Below, piece by piece: positions 43,148-56,277 of a stretch of 64,000 bases of DNA. How positions within the stretch are numbered: the first letter of the stretch is position 1; each line of letters begins with the position of its first letter. The stretch comes from Brienomyrus brachyistius (lineage: Eukaryota; Chordata; Actinopteri; Osteoglossiformes; Mormyridae): assembly GCF_023856365.1 (NCBI RefSeq), contig NC_064535.1, positions 10,994,363 to 11,058,362 of the forward strand, written 5' to 3'. The position numbers and the translations under genes were made by a program. The notes below the pieces were generated by a model, which was not told the DNA's origin, did not search any database, and saw only the letters and a list, made by a program, of their open reading frames with translations.

Positions 43148-45636
43148 ATCAATCCCCCCCCCTCGGACCCTGCACAGGATAAGCAATGTGGAAAATGGAT
43201 GGATTGTTGGTTATCACTGGATGATTCATTATCCTATAATAACACATGCAGCAAGCACTGTGCATAAGGACATGGGCTATCAGGGCATTGCAGGGCACAC
43301 TTTCACCTAAAAATCTCCGATCAATGCTAAGCAACCACACAGCACTTATATCATCACAGGCTAACTTATCAGAATTAAGGTCATCTGGGCTAAATATAAG
43401 TGAATGATGATAAAGGCCATTTAATTCCAACAAGCTATTCGGCTAAGTAGGAAATGTGGCTTTGTGATATAGGACCCAGAACACACACCCAGACCTTGTG
43501 ACTCAGTATTTTATTTCCCTGTCTACTCCCCCCATGTTTAACCTCAAAAGCTTATTTAGGTCCCCATTTCACTTTCTCCTTACATCCTAGAGTAAGTGAT
43601 ACAGTCCGGCATAGGTTGTGACCTACTGACGCTTTTACACTGGCATACAGGAACCAAGCGGTGCCCACTCCGTACCAATAAGAGAGACTGGATATGAGCC
43701 CATGAATTCATAACCTTCACAAATGGCAACAAGAGAGAGGACATAATGGTAAAAACGCTAAAATGGTTTATTACACTTGCATAAATAGCAATTAATACAG
43801 ACAAAGACAAAACCATGTCAAGGTACGATCAATCACTCTGTTGAAATATTTTCATATTAATGGAGGATAGCACTTTTTTTTTTACTTAATGTCACAATTA
43901 ACCTTTACGTAAAGGTTGATGCACGAAGTGTCATGCATTATGTGTTTTGAAACACATGACTGCAGAGGAGAAAAACTGCCCTATATGAAGTAGAAGCAGA
44001 GTGCATGATTTGGAGAGCACTGACCTGCTCGTACCACTGCAAGATACTTAGCCATGAGGGAATTTTGAAAAGGTAAATGATTAATAAGGTATATAGGGAA
44101 TACACAAAACCATGAAGGTTTCCCTGAATTGTTAATAGCATATATATATATATTAATGTTAATGTTAAGAAAATTAATGTAAAATATAATAACCATAATT
44201 GCATACTATGTTTTGGGTTATAGTAATAGTGTCACACACAAAAAGGAATTGCTACCTGGGCTGCGACTTGCGCACAGAAGGGGTCTACATAGCTAGATCT
44301 ACATGTGATGTGAACCAACAGTGAATCCAGGGATGATGAGCTTACACAGGAAGTAAAAAGTGTGATTCAGTTACCTGAGATCCAGAGTCCAAGTAAATGA
44401 GGAACATTTTGAGGCGACATTACAGTGGGGATCAATGGGAGACAGACACTGGGACAAAGCAAAAGTTCTAAGATAAGAGTATTAAAAACAGTAGCTAAAG
44501 GACAAAATTGAGAGGTAAGGTCTAAAGCAGCAGCAAGAACCAGAAAGATCCACTGTTAAGATTCACTTACATGGCTTGTAATTTGGAGCTATTAAGCTTC
44601 AAGATTTTGTATAATGCTCTATAAAGAGAGCTTGCAGCACTTCCTGATCCATTTGTAACATGGTGAAGTACATGCTGACCAAGAATGCAACCTCATCGCC
44701 CCCTGCTGGATTGGGGAAGTGGTAACTGGCAACTCTGACAGCGTACACCACAACACAATAACACAGAGAGGGAAATAAGAAAAAAAGAGAAAACTTCACT
44801 ATAATTTTTTTTTCTTAATTTACTTAATATTTGAATTTTTTTTTTTTTTTACAAAAAGTTCATTGCCTTCAGAGTGTCCGGAATGATCAATAAAATGAAA
44901 AGTGAAATGAAACAAACAACATTTGCATTTGTAGTTTAAGAAATGACTTTAGGTGAACTTAAAGATAATGAACTGAAAGTTTATTAGTGGACATTCAAAT
45001 CGGACTGCAGTGCTGTTTCATTTGGAAGAATTATAAGTTGGATAGTAATTCCACAAATGACCTTTATGTAAGGGTTAATGCATGACATGCACTGCGCTAT
45101 GTGTTTTGAAACACATGGCTGCAGAGGAGAAGAACTGTCCTACACAAAGCAGACAGCAGTTGCCTCTGTGGAATGCAGTTAATGGCATGTCAGTCTTTTA
45201 GCAGCATACAATAGTTCATATCTCTATGATTCTGACATCCCATGCATTTGGAAAGACTAATGAAACGTTTTTGGAGTAATTGAGAAAAGTAACTGAGATA
45301 CTGTACACGTGTGGGCAAAAAACAAGGGCCAAACCTCAAACTGCGAAACATCACGCTTTTAATCGTCTTAGCAGCAAATAGGCAGAACAATTTTGAATGC
45401 CATAGGTGTTAGTTTGAATTTATATGAAACATTTAAAGGTTTTCATGATATTATCTTCACAGTTCAATGCAGCAATGAGCAAACGGTGGCACAGGTCTTG
45501 GGAATGATTTTTTTTTTTACTTCTTGCTAATTATCTGATCAATGGTATGTGGTTAAGACTATTAAAAGCTTAATATTTTGCAGTTTGGGGTTTGACCCAT
45601 ATATATCCCACTGTTCATCGTACTGTCGGATTTTGG

Positions 45637-45903
45637 GGTAACACTTTACTTAAGGCCATGTTTTTAGTCATTTATAAACACATTCATAATGCATTATAAT
45701 GCATTCATAAAGCATTATAAACATGGCTATAAACATTTATTTAAAAAAAGCATAACGCATTAAAGTCATGTGTACTATGCATTATGACTGCCTTATGAAG
45801 CTTTCAACTGTAATGCTCTATAGGTACCTTTATAATGCCGTAGAAAGCATCCTTAATGCTTATACCAACCATTGTAATGCATGGCCTTAAGTAAAGTGCT
45901 ACC
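45637..45903. mobile_element. MITE with GGTAACACTTTACTTAAGGC termini
   Basis: Left end GGTAACACTTTACTTAAGGC and right end GCCTTAAGTAAAGTGCTACC are inverted copies with one difference. The interior is repetitive (cattataatgcattcataaa and similar). 267 bp, no coding capacity. Confidence 0.8.
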
Positions 45904-46046
45904 AATTTTTGGTTTGGCCCAAATAACTCCCACTGTGCATCCTGGCAGCAGCAGCACCAGAGCGCCATCACCTGGCTGCCCTCCGCATTTACACACAAAT
46001 CTTAAAATTTCAACTTAAGATTTTGCCATCATGTTCATTTGACTTT

Positions 46047-46246
46047 CTCTGCCGGCCCCTGGAGGATGGGTTCCCCCTTTGACTCTGGTTCCTCCCAAGG
46101 TTTCTTACTTCTAGGGAGTTTCTCCTTGCCACTGTCACCTCTGGCTTGTGTACTGGGGGCTTTATGCAGGGATAATATTAAAGCACTATAAGACAATGTA
46201 ATGTTGGGGAAATGCATTATAGAAATAAAATTGAATTGAAATATTT
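46047..46246 (+). repeat. common teleost interspersed repeat
   Basis: Contains caaggtttcttacttctagg and gagtttctccttgccactgt, and ends taaaattgaattgaa. From knowledge of fish genomes this text recurs widely. The family name is uncertain. Confidence 0.55.
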
Positions 46247-46499
46247 TTTGCCCAGGAGTGTATATAGTGCATGTCAGCCATTATACTGGAGAACCCCAAG
46301 CACTGGGAACTAATTTTGTAGGTATAATACATTTCAAGAAAAACTCCTCACATACACTCTCCTCCATACATCATCCATCATAGCTTATGCAGAATACGGT
46401 TGCAGTGAGTCTAAAGTCCATCCCGAGAATCATGGAGCATCTGGCCAGAGGCATCATGGAGGAAAAGAGTGTTATTAGTATTTTGTTATTAGTGTTTAA

Positions 46500-46700
46500 A
46501 GGGGCAGCGTGTGGCTCTGTGGGCTAAGCTTGTATGTCTGTAATATCAAACCCAGCCTCAGCCTGTAGGTGCTTGAACAATGCCCTTAACCCCCAGCTCC
46601 CAGGGCCCCCCAACAGGTGGCTACCCTTCACAGACAGCTTACTCTACAAAGAGTAAGATGAGGGAGGCATAGAAGTCAGTTTTCTCACAGGTATCTTTTA
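46500..46700 (+). repeat. tRNA-derived SINE, second copy
   Basis: Starts agcgtgtggctctgtgggct and continues with ccttaacccccagctcccag and cccttcacagacagctt. Same order as 36,312-36,535, with an internal loss around the B box. Confidence 0.7.
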
Positions 46701-47100
46701 TTATTTAGGTATAATTTTATGGGTGTTTTTTTGCCTGTCATTGTCAAACCAAGAAACATACAAAAAAAAATGTTTTGTTCTTTAACTCAAACAAGTAAGA
46801 CCATAAAACCGATGAGATTTCAACGACTGCTTTCAGGGACTCTTGCATTTACAGTGAATGTGCTTCATAAGCAATTAGTTGCAACTGGGTAAACGGTCTT
46901 GTCCCCTAAATTTTCCCCTCTCAAGGATGATAATTTTACTCCTCATTTTCCTGTAATGAAAATATTCTTGCCAAATAGTTGGCTAAGAGTATAAAGGTTA
47001 GTCACTGGTTGGAAGTGGTTGGAGTGTCAGTTCTGCAGTTGAACTGAATCAGTAAATCAGGTTTTCTTGGACCACAACTTCTTCCTGGGTGCATTCGCCC

Positions 47101-47244
47101 CAGGGGCTGGCAACCCTGATCCTGGAGTGCCGGTATCCAGCAGGTTTTCCTTCCTGCCTGGTCTCTGATGAACCACACCCGATCTCAGGCAGACACAGAA
47201 CCTGCTGGATGCTGGCACTCCGGGATCAGGGTTGCCAGCCCCTG
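47101..47244. mobile_element. near-perfect 144-bp foldback element
   Basis: Left arm CAGGGGCTGGCAACCCTGAT... is mirrored by the right arm ...ATCAGGGTTGCCAGCCCCTG. The arms continue inward (gagtgccggtatccagcagg / cctgctggatgctggcactc), so about 50 bp on each side pair. No target duplication was detected. Confidence 0.85.
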
Positions 47245-47643
47245 GGGTAAATATTTAGTGGTGTTGCTGTTGATTTGCATTGTCATTCGTTAAAAAGGTC
47301 ACCAATCATAAATGCACATTTTCTTGCCCGTCCCTTTTATGCAATTAGCTGTCAGTGCAGTGTTCAGCAGAGAAGTCTAGCCAGGTTCTTCTTGTTATTC
47401 TGGTAACATTAGTGAGTGTGGGTGTAATGCAGTTAGACCATGTACATGAACAGCAATTCCTTATATAGGAATCCTGCTATAATTTCACTGTGTTCTGTCA
47501 TAGTTGCTAACATGCTATATAATGCTATCTTTATTTATTACTGTTTATTACAGTTGCCCTGGGCTGCAAAACACAATACACTGAGAAAAGATAAAAAAAA
47601 AAATAATAATAAAAAAAGGGCTAAAGGGGAGGGAGTTATTGTA

Positions 47644-47721
47644 GTGTTTCTGAAACAGGTCATTGGGGACCCAGCAGGGGGGCGGCTGAGAACATCCAAG
47701 GACCAGCTTGAGAAACACGCC
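47644..47721. mobile_element. short hAT-like foldback remnant
   Basis: tgtttctgaaacaggtca at the left and aaggaccagcttgagaaaca at the right are imperfect inverted copies; 78 bp. Confidence 0.45.
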
Positions 47722-47839
47722 GTGCTTTTCTTAAATGATGTCGCATTTTCCTAATATATCTGATGCCCTTCAGGACCACCATACTTTTATGATTACTTAA
47801 ACAACAAATCATACTTCATATTAGATGTTAATTTATTGT

Positions 47840-48200
47840 AGGATCCATCCATCCATTTTCCAAACCGCTTATCCTACTGGGTTGCGGGGGGTCCAGAGCC
47901 AATCCCGGAAGCAATGGGCACAAGGCAGGGAACAACCCAGGATGGGGGGCCAGCCCATCGCAGGGCACACTCACACACCATTCACTCTCACATGCATTCC
48001 TATGGGCAATTTAGCAAGTCCAATTAGCCTCAGCATGTTTTTGGACTGTGGGGAGAAACTGTAGCACCCAGAGAAAACCCCACGACAAAATGGGGAGAAC
48101 ATGCAAACTCCACACAAATGTGACCCAGGCGGAGACTCGAACCCAGGTCCCAGAGGTGTGAGGCAACAGTGCTAACCACTGCACCACCATATGCTGCCCC
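47840..48200 (-). repeat. full-length tRNA-derived SINE
   Basis: On the minus strand the head reads GGTGGTGCAGTGGTTAGCAC (A box) and CCTGGGTTCGAGTCTCC (B box) near 48,190-48,130. The body has GTGTGGAGTTTGCATGTTCT and CCATCCTGGGTTGTTCCC, and the tail is (GGAT)n at 47,840-47,855. It is the reference copy for the fragments elsewhere in the window. Confidence 0.85.
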
Positions 48201-48573
48201 TTATTGGATGATAATAGTATCAATTACCAGTGTTATATGGGTTTTTAGCGGGCATTTAGAACTTTGTGGCCAGTACCTGTAATGTGAAGTACACAAATAT
48301 CTTATAATTTCTGTTTTTATATTGTTAATTTAACTCTATATTAAGTGTATAGATTAGTATAAAAAGATATTTATATTTTCAGAAATGCACATTCCTGACT
48401 CCCATACATATTTGACCATACATTCCTAAGCACATAAGTTAATGGGAGTCTAACTGAAAGAATGGTGTATTCATGTAAATGGTTATGCAAAATGTATGGA
48501 ATATATGCGGTGGTATTTCACAATCCAATGATGGTAAACTCAGAGTAAAGCTTAAAACTAATTACAAAAACCT

Positions 48574-48579
48574 TTTATT
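48574..48579 (-). terminator. tspan14: tspan14 polyadenylation signal candidate
   Basis: First AATAAA on the minus strand after the tspan14 stop (49,426), giving a 3' UTR of about 850 bases. No other canonical signal lies between. Confidence 0.55.
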
Positions 48580-49425
48580 GCATAGAAACGGCAAATAGTT
48601 ACAAGCAATTCTTATTTAGGAAGCTTAAAATGACAGTAACTATACATAAAAAGTCGCATTATCACATATCCCTTCTATTATGTGTCACCAGAAAACAATA
48701 TCACTTTAATTTAACAAACTGACTGGGTGTAACTCATTGTTGTCTGATGGTATACAATCAAACAACTCCTAGACCTTTTCCTAAGCTACGAGTAATGGCA
48801 AGAGATAGGCCTATATCTGCAAGTTATAACCTGTCAGGCACACTGAAGCAAGTGCCTGACAGGAATTCTTGAGAATGGCAAGGGAGCTGAAAATACACAA
48901 GGGAACCTACACATCAGTGTAGCTCCAGCTGGAAAAAATCCATATTGTAAACCAATGAATGGTCAAGATTTCTAAAAAGCTACAGTAATTGAACTCACTG
49001 GGAAACATTGGTAACCTAAATTTGACCTTAATTTTGACTGCATAAATATTATTGTTCACTGTAAACGTATATATACCGATTCTCATTTGGCTACTCAAAA
49101 ATAAAGCAGTTAAACATGAATAAAAATCTTAGACTTATTTCTAAGGCAGATATTTTAGTCTGTGTCAGATATGTCTTAAGAGTGAGACTTTCCGAGGAGA
49201 GAAAGTGTAACAGAATAGCAACTGGATGAAACTCTACAAACTCCTGTGAAAATCTTCCTCTCACTTAAACTTGTAAAAGTAAATATGAGCTGTTCTTCCA
49301 ATCTTCCAGGAAATGACAATGAAATTGAAATTAAATGCATTTCTCCTAGATTCTTGGTATTCTTACCGAGGCAGATACACTGAGCTATATATTTGATATA
49401 GGCACATTCTGAAATGCTTGATAGC

Positions 49426-52400
49426 TTAATAATTAAAATTAACTTTTTCAATGTCTCCAATTAGTGTTCTTGCCAAGTAGATTCCCACCATCTACAGTTG
49501 GAAGCAAGGAAAAGGGAAAATTCAAATTAAACAAAGGCATACAACAACAATGAAACAATGCAGAGAGGTTAGCCAGAAAGAACATGCTATGAAAGTGTAA
49601 TTTTAATCAACTGGAAAATCTCCCAAAAAAAGTGGCCTGGGTCTTTATTAAGGAATATAACTTGAGGACGAAGATGTATTTTTGTAAAATGGTAAAATAA
49701 GTGGTTTCAAATTTTTTAGAACGTCTAATTATAAATGATTTCATTGTAAATTATTGCATCAATTTGATACAATATTACAATTTCTATACAATAAATGTAC
49801 CAGGTGATGCTGCACTTGTATGGCCTGTTTAAGCTATTACTGGATTTCAAGAAAAACTAAAGCAATACATAGTATGAAGTCATACATGCTCATTTTACAG
49901 GCAAAACCTTTTTACAGTTAATATTATTTATGCAATTTATTTATTATTTAAGGAGGCAAACGTTTTGATTAGTTAACGCAAAGGATAAAAAATGAAACAG
50001 CAGTGAATGCCTTATGATGCTAATGAAATACATATTGAGAATATTCACTACGGGCACTAATTTACTAATTATAAGACACTGTACCGATCAACTAATATTT
50101 AGACTGCAACTGCATTTTGTCATTCATGAAGAAAAGAGTGGATAGTTTCCAAATGGGCAGTAAGACAATATTTTATCCCTAAACTGTATGTTTAAAGGTC
50201 AGAACCTGCAGCAAGGAGATGCCAATGAAGACCCCAGCCACAATGTAAATGTTCCGTGGCAGCCACTCCTCCAGCGCTACGATGCAGCCCTTCGTATAAA
50301 TCTGGCTGCTCCAGTTTGCCTGAAAGGAAATTGAGTTTCATATGAGAAATCAGGTTTAAAAAATTCCTTCAAATTGTGTCTTTTTCTGGTTTTGTTCTCA
50401 TATCGTTTTTTTTTTTTCTGTTGCAAACTGAGGAATTAGAAGAAATCACACAGTGTGTAATTTGACTGAGACATACTGTGTAGGTAACTTCACTTTGTAA
50501 ACTGCAGTAAATTCATTGGAAGGTGGTAACTGGGAGAAACCGTTCATTGTTATGTTTTATTCAAAGTCCCCAAAACTATTCATGATGTTCAATTATGCAG
50601 TTTTGGAGACGTGTGTTTCAATAACCAGTTTGAAACTGAACTTTTGGTCTTGTGGGTTTAAGCAGTAACGGACAAAATGGGTTTAACAAAACAATTTAAG
50701 ATTACAGTATATCCACTGAGCCACAGTGCCAAATAAACAGCATTGCTATGTTTGTATGCTGTATTTGCCTGCCGCAAGTCATTTATTCCTTTGGCAACCT
50801 TCTCCCCCCCCCCCCCCCCCCCGACTTGCTGCTTAAAAACAGAAAAAATGTGAGGCCCAGATTTCATGCCGAAAATCAAGATCCAGGGAACTTTTGCCCT
50901 TCTGCCCCATGAAAGGTAATTTAAGCTTACAGACAGGTTATTTTTTATAAACAATATTAGTTTATATTATATAATTAATAAGTATTCACATTACTTTTAA
51001 AACAATATGCAAAATACTATTATACCAAATAACGAATGGACAAAAATAAAGCTTTAACTTCATTTGGCAAATGTCACAAAGACCAGACCGCAGAGCTGTC
51101 CCTCATTTACCTGAAGACTCATTAACCTTCTGTTTAGGCCGTAGGGTGGGGGAGGTTCAGTCAGATGTGGATTTTAGCTCTTTTGTAAATCCATTAATAG
51201 GAATGTTTTCAGAATTTAATAACGTTCTTTTTAGCCTTTTTTAAAAGGAAAAATTAGGATGTAATTTACTTGTAACTTCTTGTTGGAGGAAATAAAAGTT
51301 TATGGTGACAATTTAAGGCGCATAGTTTATAAACAAATTCAAAAACATTTTCAGGAAAAATTGCAGCATTATGTTAAAAGAAACAGCGTCGTGAAGGGTG
51401 TTCTACACGTTTACTGTTGTCTGATTTTTTTAATTGAATAGCGCACACTCTGTGAATCATAACTGTGTTGTGTAAATCTAATTTTATACCTAATCTCGAG
51501 CCATCAGTTACGTATTGCTTAACATCAAATGTCTTTTCTATGTCGTTCCATGATCATAAAGGAACTCATTTTATATTTTTGGTTGCAAACTATAAATTTC
51601 ATATTCAGTACAGGAGGAATTATTTTTATGCACAGTATATCATAGTAGTGAAACATAAAATTGTTCAAGGATTTTAATAGGCTTTACCGGTGGTGCTCTT
51701 GTGTCATAACCACACTGGGTATTCACAACAGAGTCCTGAGTAGAAAGTGAAACAGAGAATTATAGAACATGATTTTAAAAATCTTGTTACTGGAAAATGT
51801 CAATACTCATAACTGGGATAAATGCACAGACAGACGGAGATGAGACTTAGTAACAGCTGTTTACTGTTTAATACAGTAAAATTAGACAAGTTTGTATACG
51901 GACCTGACGCGGGCCAGTGACACAGCAGGAGAAGGGAACTCCGCAACGCTCCCTGCTGAGGTTGCCAGGTGTGCAATTGAAGTACATATTCTGATCCCAG
52001 TCATTTGGGTTTACGGCACCACAACACTGGTTCTGTGATTAGAGATCATTTCATTAATCGTGCTGTATTTTTTGAAGGTACGTTTTGATGCTTAGCCGCT
52101 ACTTGCATTCAATACAACTTAAGAAGTTTTATACATTCATTCAACTGAATTCTACTGCCGGAGATATTCAAGAACCTTCTTCAGTGGTACCGTATCTGGG
52201 CCCCTCATGGCACTTGAAGGGAAGCACTTCAAGTCCATGCTCCTAAATACTCTCTAGTCTCCAACAAATTCCACGATAAAATGCCGATTGCAAGAAGAAA
52301 AATCAAACTTATGTCAAACGCAAAAAGGAATCATGAGTTATACATATTTTCCTGCTGTGTTTTTAAACAATTCTCCAAGGCGAAAAATCTTGAAAAACAT

Positions 52401-55400
52401 AATATTTGTATCTTCCATTAAGAATTTTAATTTCAATACCAGTTCGCCACACCCTATAGCTAGTAAGTAGAATATGTTAGCAGCTGCTTCAAAAATGTAC
52501 ACAAATGAAAATGATCTCCATGCATCCATGCGACTTATCCAGTACAGGGTAACAGTGAACTGGGAGTCTAAGCCAGGAAGCACAGGGCACCTTGGATGGG
52601 GTGCCAGTGCAATGCAGGGCAGAGACTCATATTAACTACACACTATGGGAAATGGGAGTCAACAATTCACCTAACCATATGTTAATTAATATTAAATAAA
52701 TAATAAATAATAAAATCTCATCACAACATGTGTTTTTGAGCAAACATGTCTGATTTTGACAATATCCTATCAAGTTATCGAAGCGTGATGCTTATGGGCT
52801 CTTTTTCAAACAATGTTAAAAGAAATTCTGTGCTTTGGTGGTTCCTAAATCTTTTATTTTCATCAGGAGTTTGCTTTCGTAATGTAAGAGAATTTCCCCA
52901 CTGGGATTAATAAAGCAATTCTGATTCTAGCCATGCATTGTAATAGTCCTCAACTATGTATAGTAAAGGGCTAAATGAAGCCTGCCTATGAAATATGACT
53001 TGGGGTAGGTTGTCTGTGTAGCTTCCTATAGCTTAAAAGCGGAGAAACAAAAACACGAAGGACTCACCAATCTTTGTAATGAATCGATGAGGTTCTGAAG
53101 GTCAATGTCTTCCCGGTAGGCCTTCACATTGGTCAGGAAGAAATCATTAATCCATTTCTTTAAAGGATCCTTGAAAACGAAGGCTAGCACAGCCGCCGTC
53201 AACTCCAGTAAGAAGATGAAACCGATGACTACGGTAAACTGAAAGACAAATGAAAGCCCTCGTGCTAAAAAAGATTCTGTCATTATTACAGAAACAGATT
53301 CTGATTCTAAGAGGGATGGATGGAACTACAAGAAACCCACATACTTAGTAACATAACAATTGCTGTTTACATACACTTAAAATACAATTATAATTACAAT
53401 TAAATTAGACAGCCACAGCAAATATTAATGGAAAAAGACACGTAACCTGTAAGTTAGAGCTTATCAACAACTTTTAAGTACAGAGGCAGCAATCACTTAG
53501 CTGTGTTCAGCAACACGTTAGCTTTTTAAAAATCATTTCCAATTGCCAGCATTAAAAAGTACGTTTCCCTTACAAAGATGATAAGCTATATGAGCCCGTT
53601 TTTATTCAGTGATTCTGAACTCCGCTTTCACACTAACTAAATCACTGGAGATCCATTTCCAGTATCAATTCCACGCTAACAACAGGAAGGCCTTCCGAAA
53701 TGAGGAAAATGAGCAGGCCTGCATCAAAAAGGAGTGCAGAAGAGAGGAGTCAGAACTCACAAACTTCAGAAGGCAGATGTTCTCACGCAGTGCCCCTACA
53801 CACCCAGCAAATCCTAGGATGAACGTGACACCTCCCACTACCAGCACCAACCACACTGGGTCAAATCCATGTGACCGTGTTACTTGGGTGAGGTCCAGCA
53901 GCACTCCCTGGTGGAAATCAGACACATGGTAACATAATTCAGTACCATTCATATACGTCACATGTTTTTATCATAATAAGGATGTGGGGTACGGGTGGGT
54001 AATCTTATCCAGAAAGGAAGGTTTTGTGTATGGGTCTTCGGCGCAACTCCCTAATTATATCACTAACTACACAACTGATTAGCTGAACAGTTCTCACACC
54101 TGGGTTTGAACAGCTGACCTAATGTTTATCCCAAAAAGCAGCAAACACACTGACTCTTTGCAAGATAGGACTGCCCACCCCTGACATAGCGTTAAATGCT
54201 GCATGCCGTGTAAAGTTGTCCTCATTTGTTTATGGGTCAAGTCCCAGTTTTGTCTTTTCTAAGAGTTAAGAGCAGTCACTCTGTGAATTTCAGTATTCAA
54301 AACTAAAAGTGAAATGTGCTTTGTTAGTTCTGAGTAACTAGCAAATATGACACATCGCTATACCACAAACCGTTATCATGAGTTTTAACGTTAAAGTCAA
54401 AATTAAAGTGACAGAAGGCAGAACTGTAAAAAAATAAATAAATAAAATAAAATAAACAAAGACAGACTTTTTGTGCTATATTTACAATCAGGGCTAATTC
54501 TTTAATGCACTGGAATGAATAGTGAGGTCTGTGTGATACACTCCCCCCTTTTCACAAACACTGGCTTATACAGATTCTGGAGTCACATGGTTAATACACT
54601 CACATTATGTCCATATCAATGTGAATCCACCCATTCAGATATTTGCAGGAAATGTTTATCCAGCATAAATTATATGCTGGATGCAATGATGGTTACTTAC
54701 TGGATGTGATGCCATTACAAGGTACTGGCATCTATATCAGCTCCGTCATGCAGTTACGTAAATGGTAGCTTACAATTAGTATTTTGACAGTGGAACAAAA
54801 CTGACAACACAAAGAATACAACTGGGTCATACGGTAGCAATGTAATCATTCAAACTTTAATATAAAAAAAAGTCTAAAAATCTAATCTATTCAGCTGACC
54901 CAGTTTCACACTAACCCATGATGGAGCAGAAATACCATTAAAAAAAAAAGAAAAAGCAGCAAACTATATATTTAAAAATGACAAAAAAAAATACATCAAA
55001 TTTTCTCAATCGTACCTTTTCACTCCAAGCCCAGAAGCCAATAGCAATAAATGCTGCTCCAGCCAACTGCAAAGAGATAAGTAATAAGTCAAAAGCATCA
55101 TGAAACTTTATTTGCATTCATATAGAAAAATGTTTGTTTTTAAAAATACTGACGTACACCATGTTCACTCTTCCATCGTGGAGACATTTTAATCATTTAC
55201 GATCTAAGATCAAGTCACAAACCCCTAATTAGTATTTTTAGACAATTCCATCTGGCACATGGAACTATGGACTATATGTTATTTACTGTTTGTTTCTTAA
55301 TTGACTGAATGATTTGGCACACACTTTTATCCAAAGCACACAAGCTGGTGACAAAGAGCAGGGTTAGCCATTAGCTACAGCAATTACAGGCAAGGGTCTT

Positions 55401-56277
55401 GCTCAAGAGCTGAATTGTGAACTTATGGTCACATATGCAACCTTTTACGGAGAATGTGCAATTTAAAATTTCACCTGGTCTCCTCTTTGCCAATCAATAT
55501 ATCCGTACATATATGGTAAAATGCATGAAACCGTGATGTTAAAGCGAAGCTGTGGTGTTAAAAATGGAAGTAGACTGTAGCTGATTATGGGAAAAACAAA
55601 AAAAAACAAAAAGAGGAGGAAGCTGGTGGAGAAGCAGTGCCACACAAGTGACAACGAGAGTCAGGTTATTAAAGCCACTTTTCAGATTCAAATATTTTGC
55701 AGTACTTTTTCGTGCATTTGACATTCGTGGTTTCAGTCAGTTTGTCGAAATATCGCAGAATCTCAGGCGTCCCGCAAGCCAAAAATAATACTGAAAATGA
55801 TCTGGGTTGCATTTAATATATAAATATTACTAATAAATAATATTTAAGTTTATACTAAAAATCCTGGCTTGAGTACGCCACCTTTGTCGCGGTAACCAGC
55901 CTTACTCACCGCCGAATCTCACGATTCTCTCAGTGACTTTGAAACTTTTCATTGTTGTTCATTTTGCATTTTTAAAAATGAGTCCAAAATATAGTGCTTC
56001 CAGTGAGTACAGTAGTAATTTTGTACACAGAGGCATATTTTAGATGGTTTATATATTACATGAAGAAGTCTTGATCGAGAACGACAAAGTAATGACATGC
56101 CTAAACCAGAGAGCCACATATCACCCCAAAAAAACTTAAATTTTATCTGAAAACAAATATTAAATTATAACATTAAGACATAAGCCCAAAACTTACCCAG
56201 AAGACAATGTTATAGCTGAACAATAAGTACTTGTAGCAACAGCTGACTTCTGATTTCTCATATCTGTAATAGTGCAT
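49426..56277 (-). CDS. tspan14: tspan14, TspanC8 tetraspanin
   Basis: Membrane scaffold that, as a TspanC8 member, carries ADAM10 protease to the cell surface. Coding exons (minus): 56,277-56,197; 55,066-55,016; 53,907-53,761; 53,238-53,068; 52,032-51,904; 51,735-51,688; 50,319-50,206; 49,491-49,426. All junctions are phase 0 with AG/GT sites; total 268 residues (human about 270). The start [20 protein letters not shown] matches TSPAN14 better than TSPAN5 or TSPAN17. Four membrane segments lie at about residues 17-41, 60-87, 94-115 and 228-250. The large loop has CCG at 153-155 and eight cysteines. N-glycosylation sites are NCT (169), NLS (174) and NWS (211). The last exon is divergent ([17 protein letters not shown]) but keeps the ARTL-DIE pattern. 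The first coding exon starts after ttcacag with only 14 nt of 5' UTR, so an upstream non-coding exon exists. Confidence 0.93.
50804..50822. repeat. poly-C tract
   Basis: 19 consecutive C residues in tspan14 intron. Confidence 0.9.
54045..54185. mobile_element. diverged hAT-like MITE
   Basis: Shares the tcacacctgggtttgaacag block and the aagataggactgcccacccc end with the element at 16,777-16,959 (reverse orientation). The left end is eroded. It lies in a tspan14 intron. Confidence 0.45.
55310..55425. repeat. dispersed repeat fragment
   Basis: cacttttatccaaagcacac followed by gggtcttgctcaagagctg is the usual wording of a widespread fish SINE or LINE tail. Fragment only, in tspan14 intron. Confidence 0.45.

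Larger units (their letters stand above)
43205..48570. other. intergenic region between convergent pik3ap1 and tspan14
   Basis: No exon recognised. It holds two related ~110-bp direct repeats (43,892-44,000; 45,052-45,165), a MITE (45,637-45,903), a common fish repeat (46,047-46,246), SINEs (46,500-46,700; 47,840-48,200), a palindrome (47,101-47,244) and an hAT remnant (47,644-47,721). The rest is AT-rich filler. Confidence 0.5.

Noticed and set aside
44599..44799. 66-codon minus-strand ORF as the tspan14 last exon
   Set aside because: No tetraspanin tail pattern; the proper exon was found at 49,491-49,426.
49176..49460. Minus-strand 94-codon ORF as a separate gene
   Set aside because: It overlaps the last coding exon of tspan14 in another frame and its 3' UTR, with no similarity.
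50176..50208. tspan14 ending by read-through at VLTFKHTV before a stop near 50,180
   Set aside because: CAG|GTTCTG is a usable donor, and an exon at 49,491-49,426 restores the ARTL-DIE tail in phase, which fits the family.
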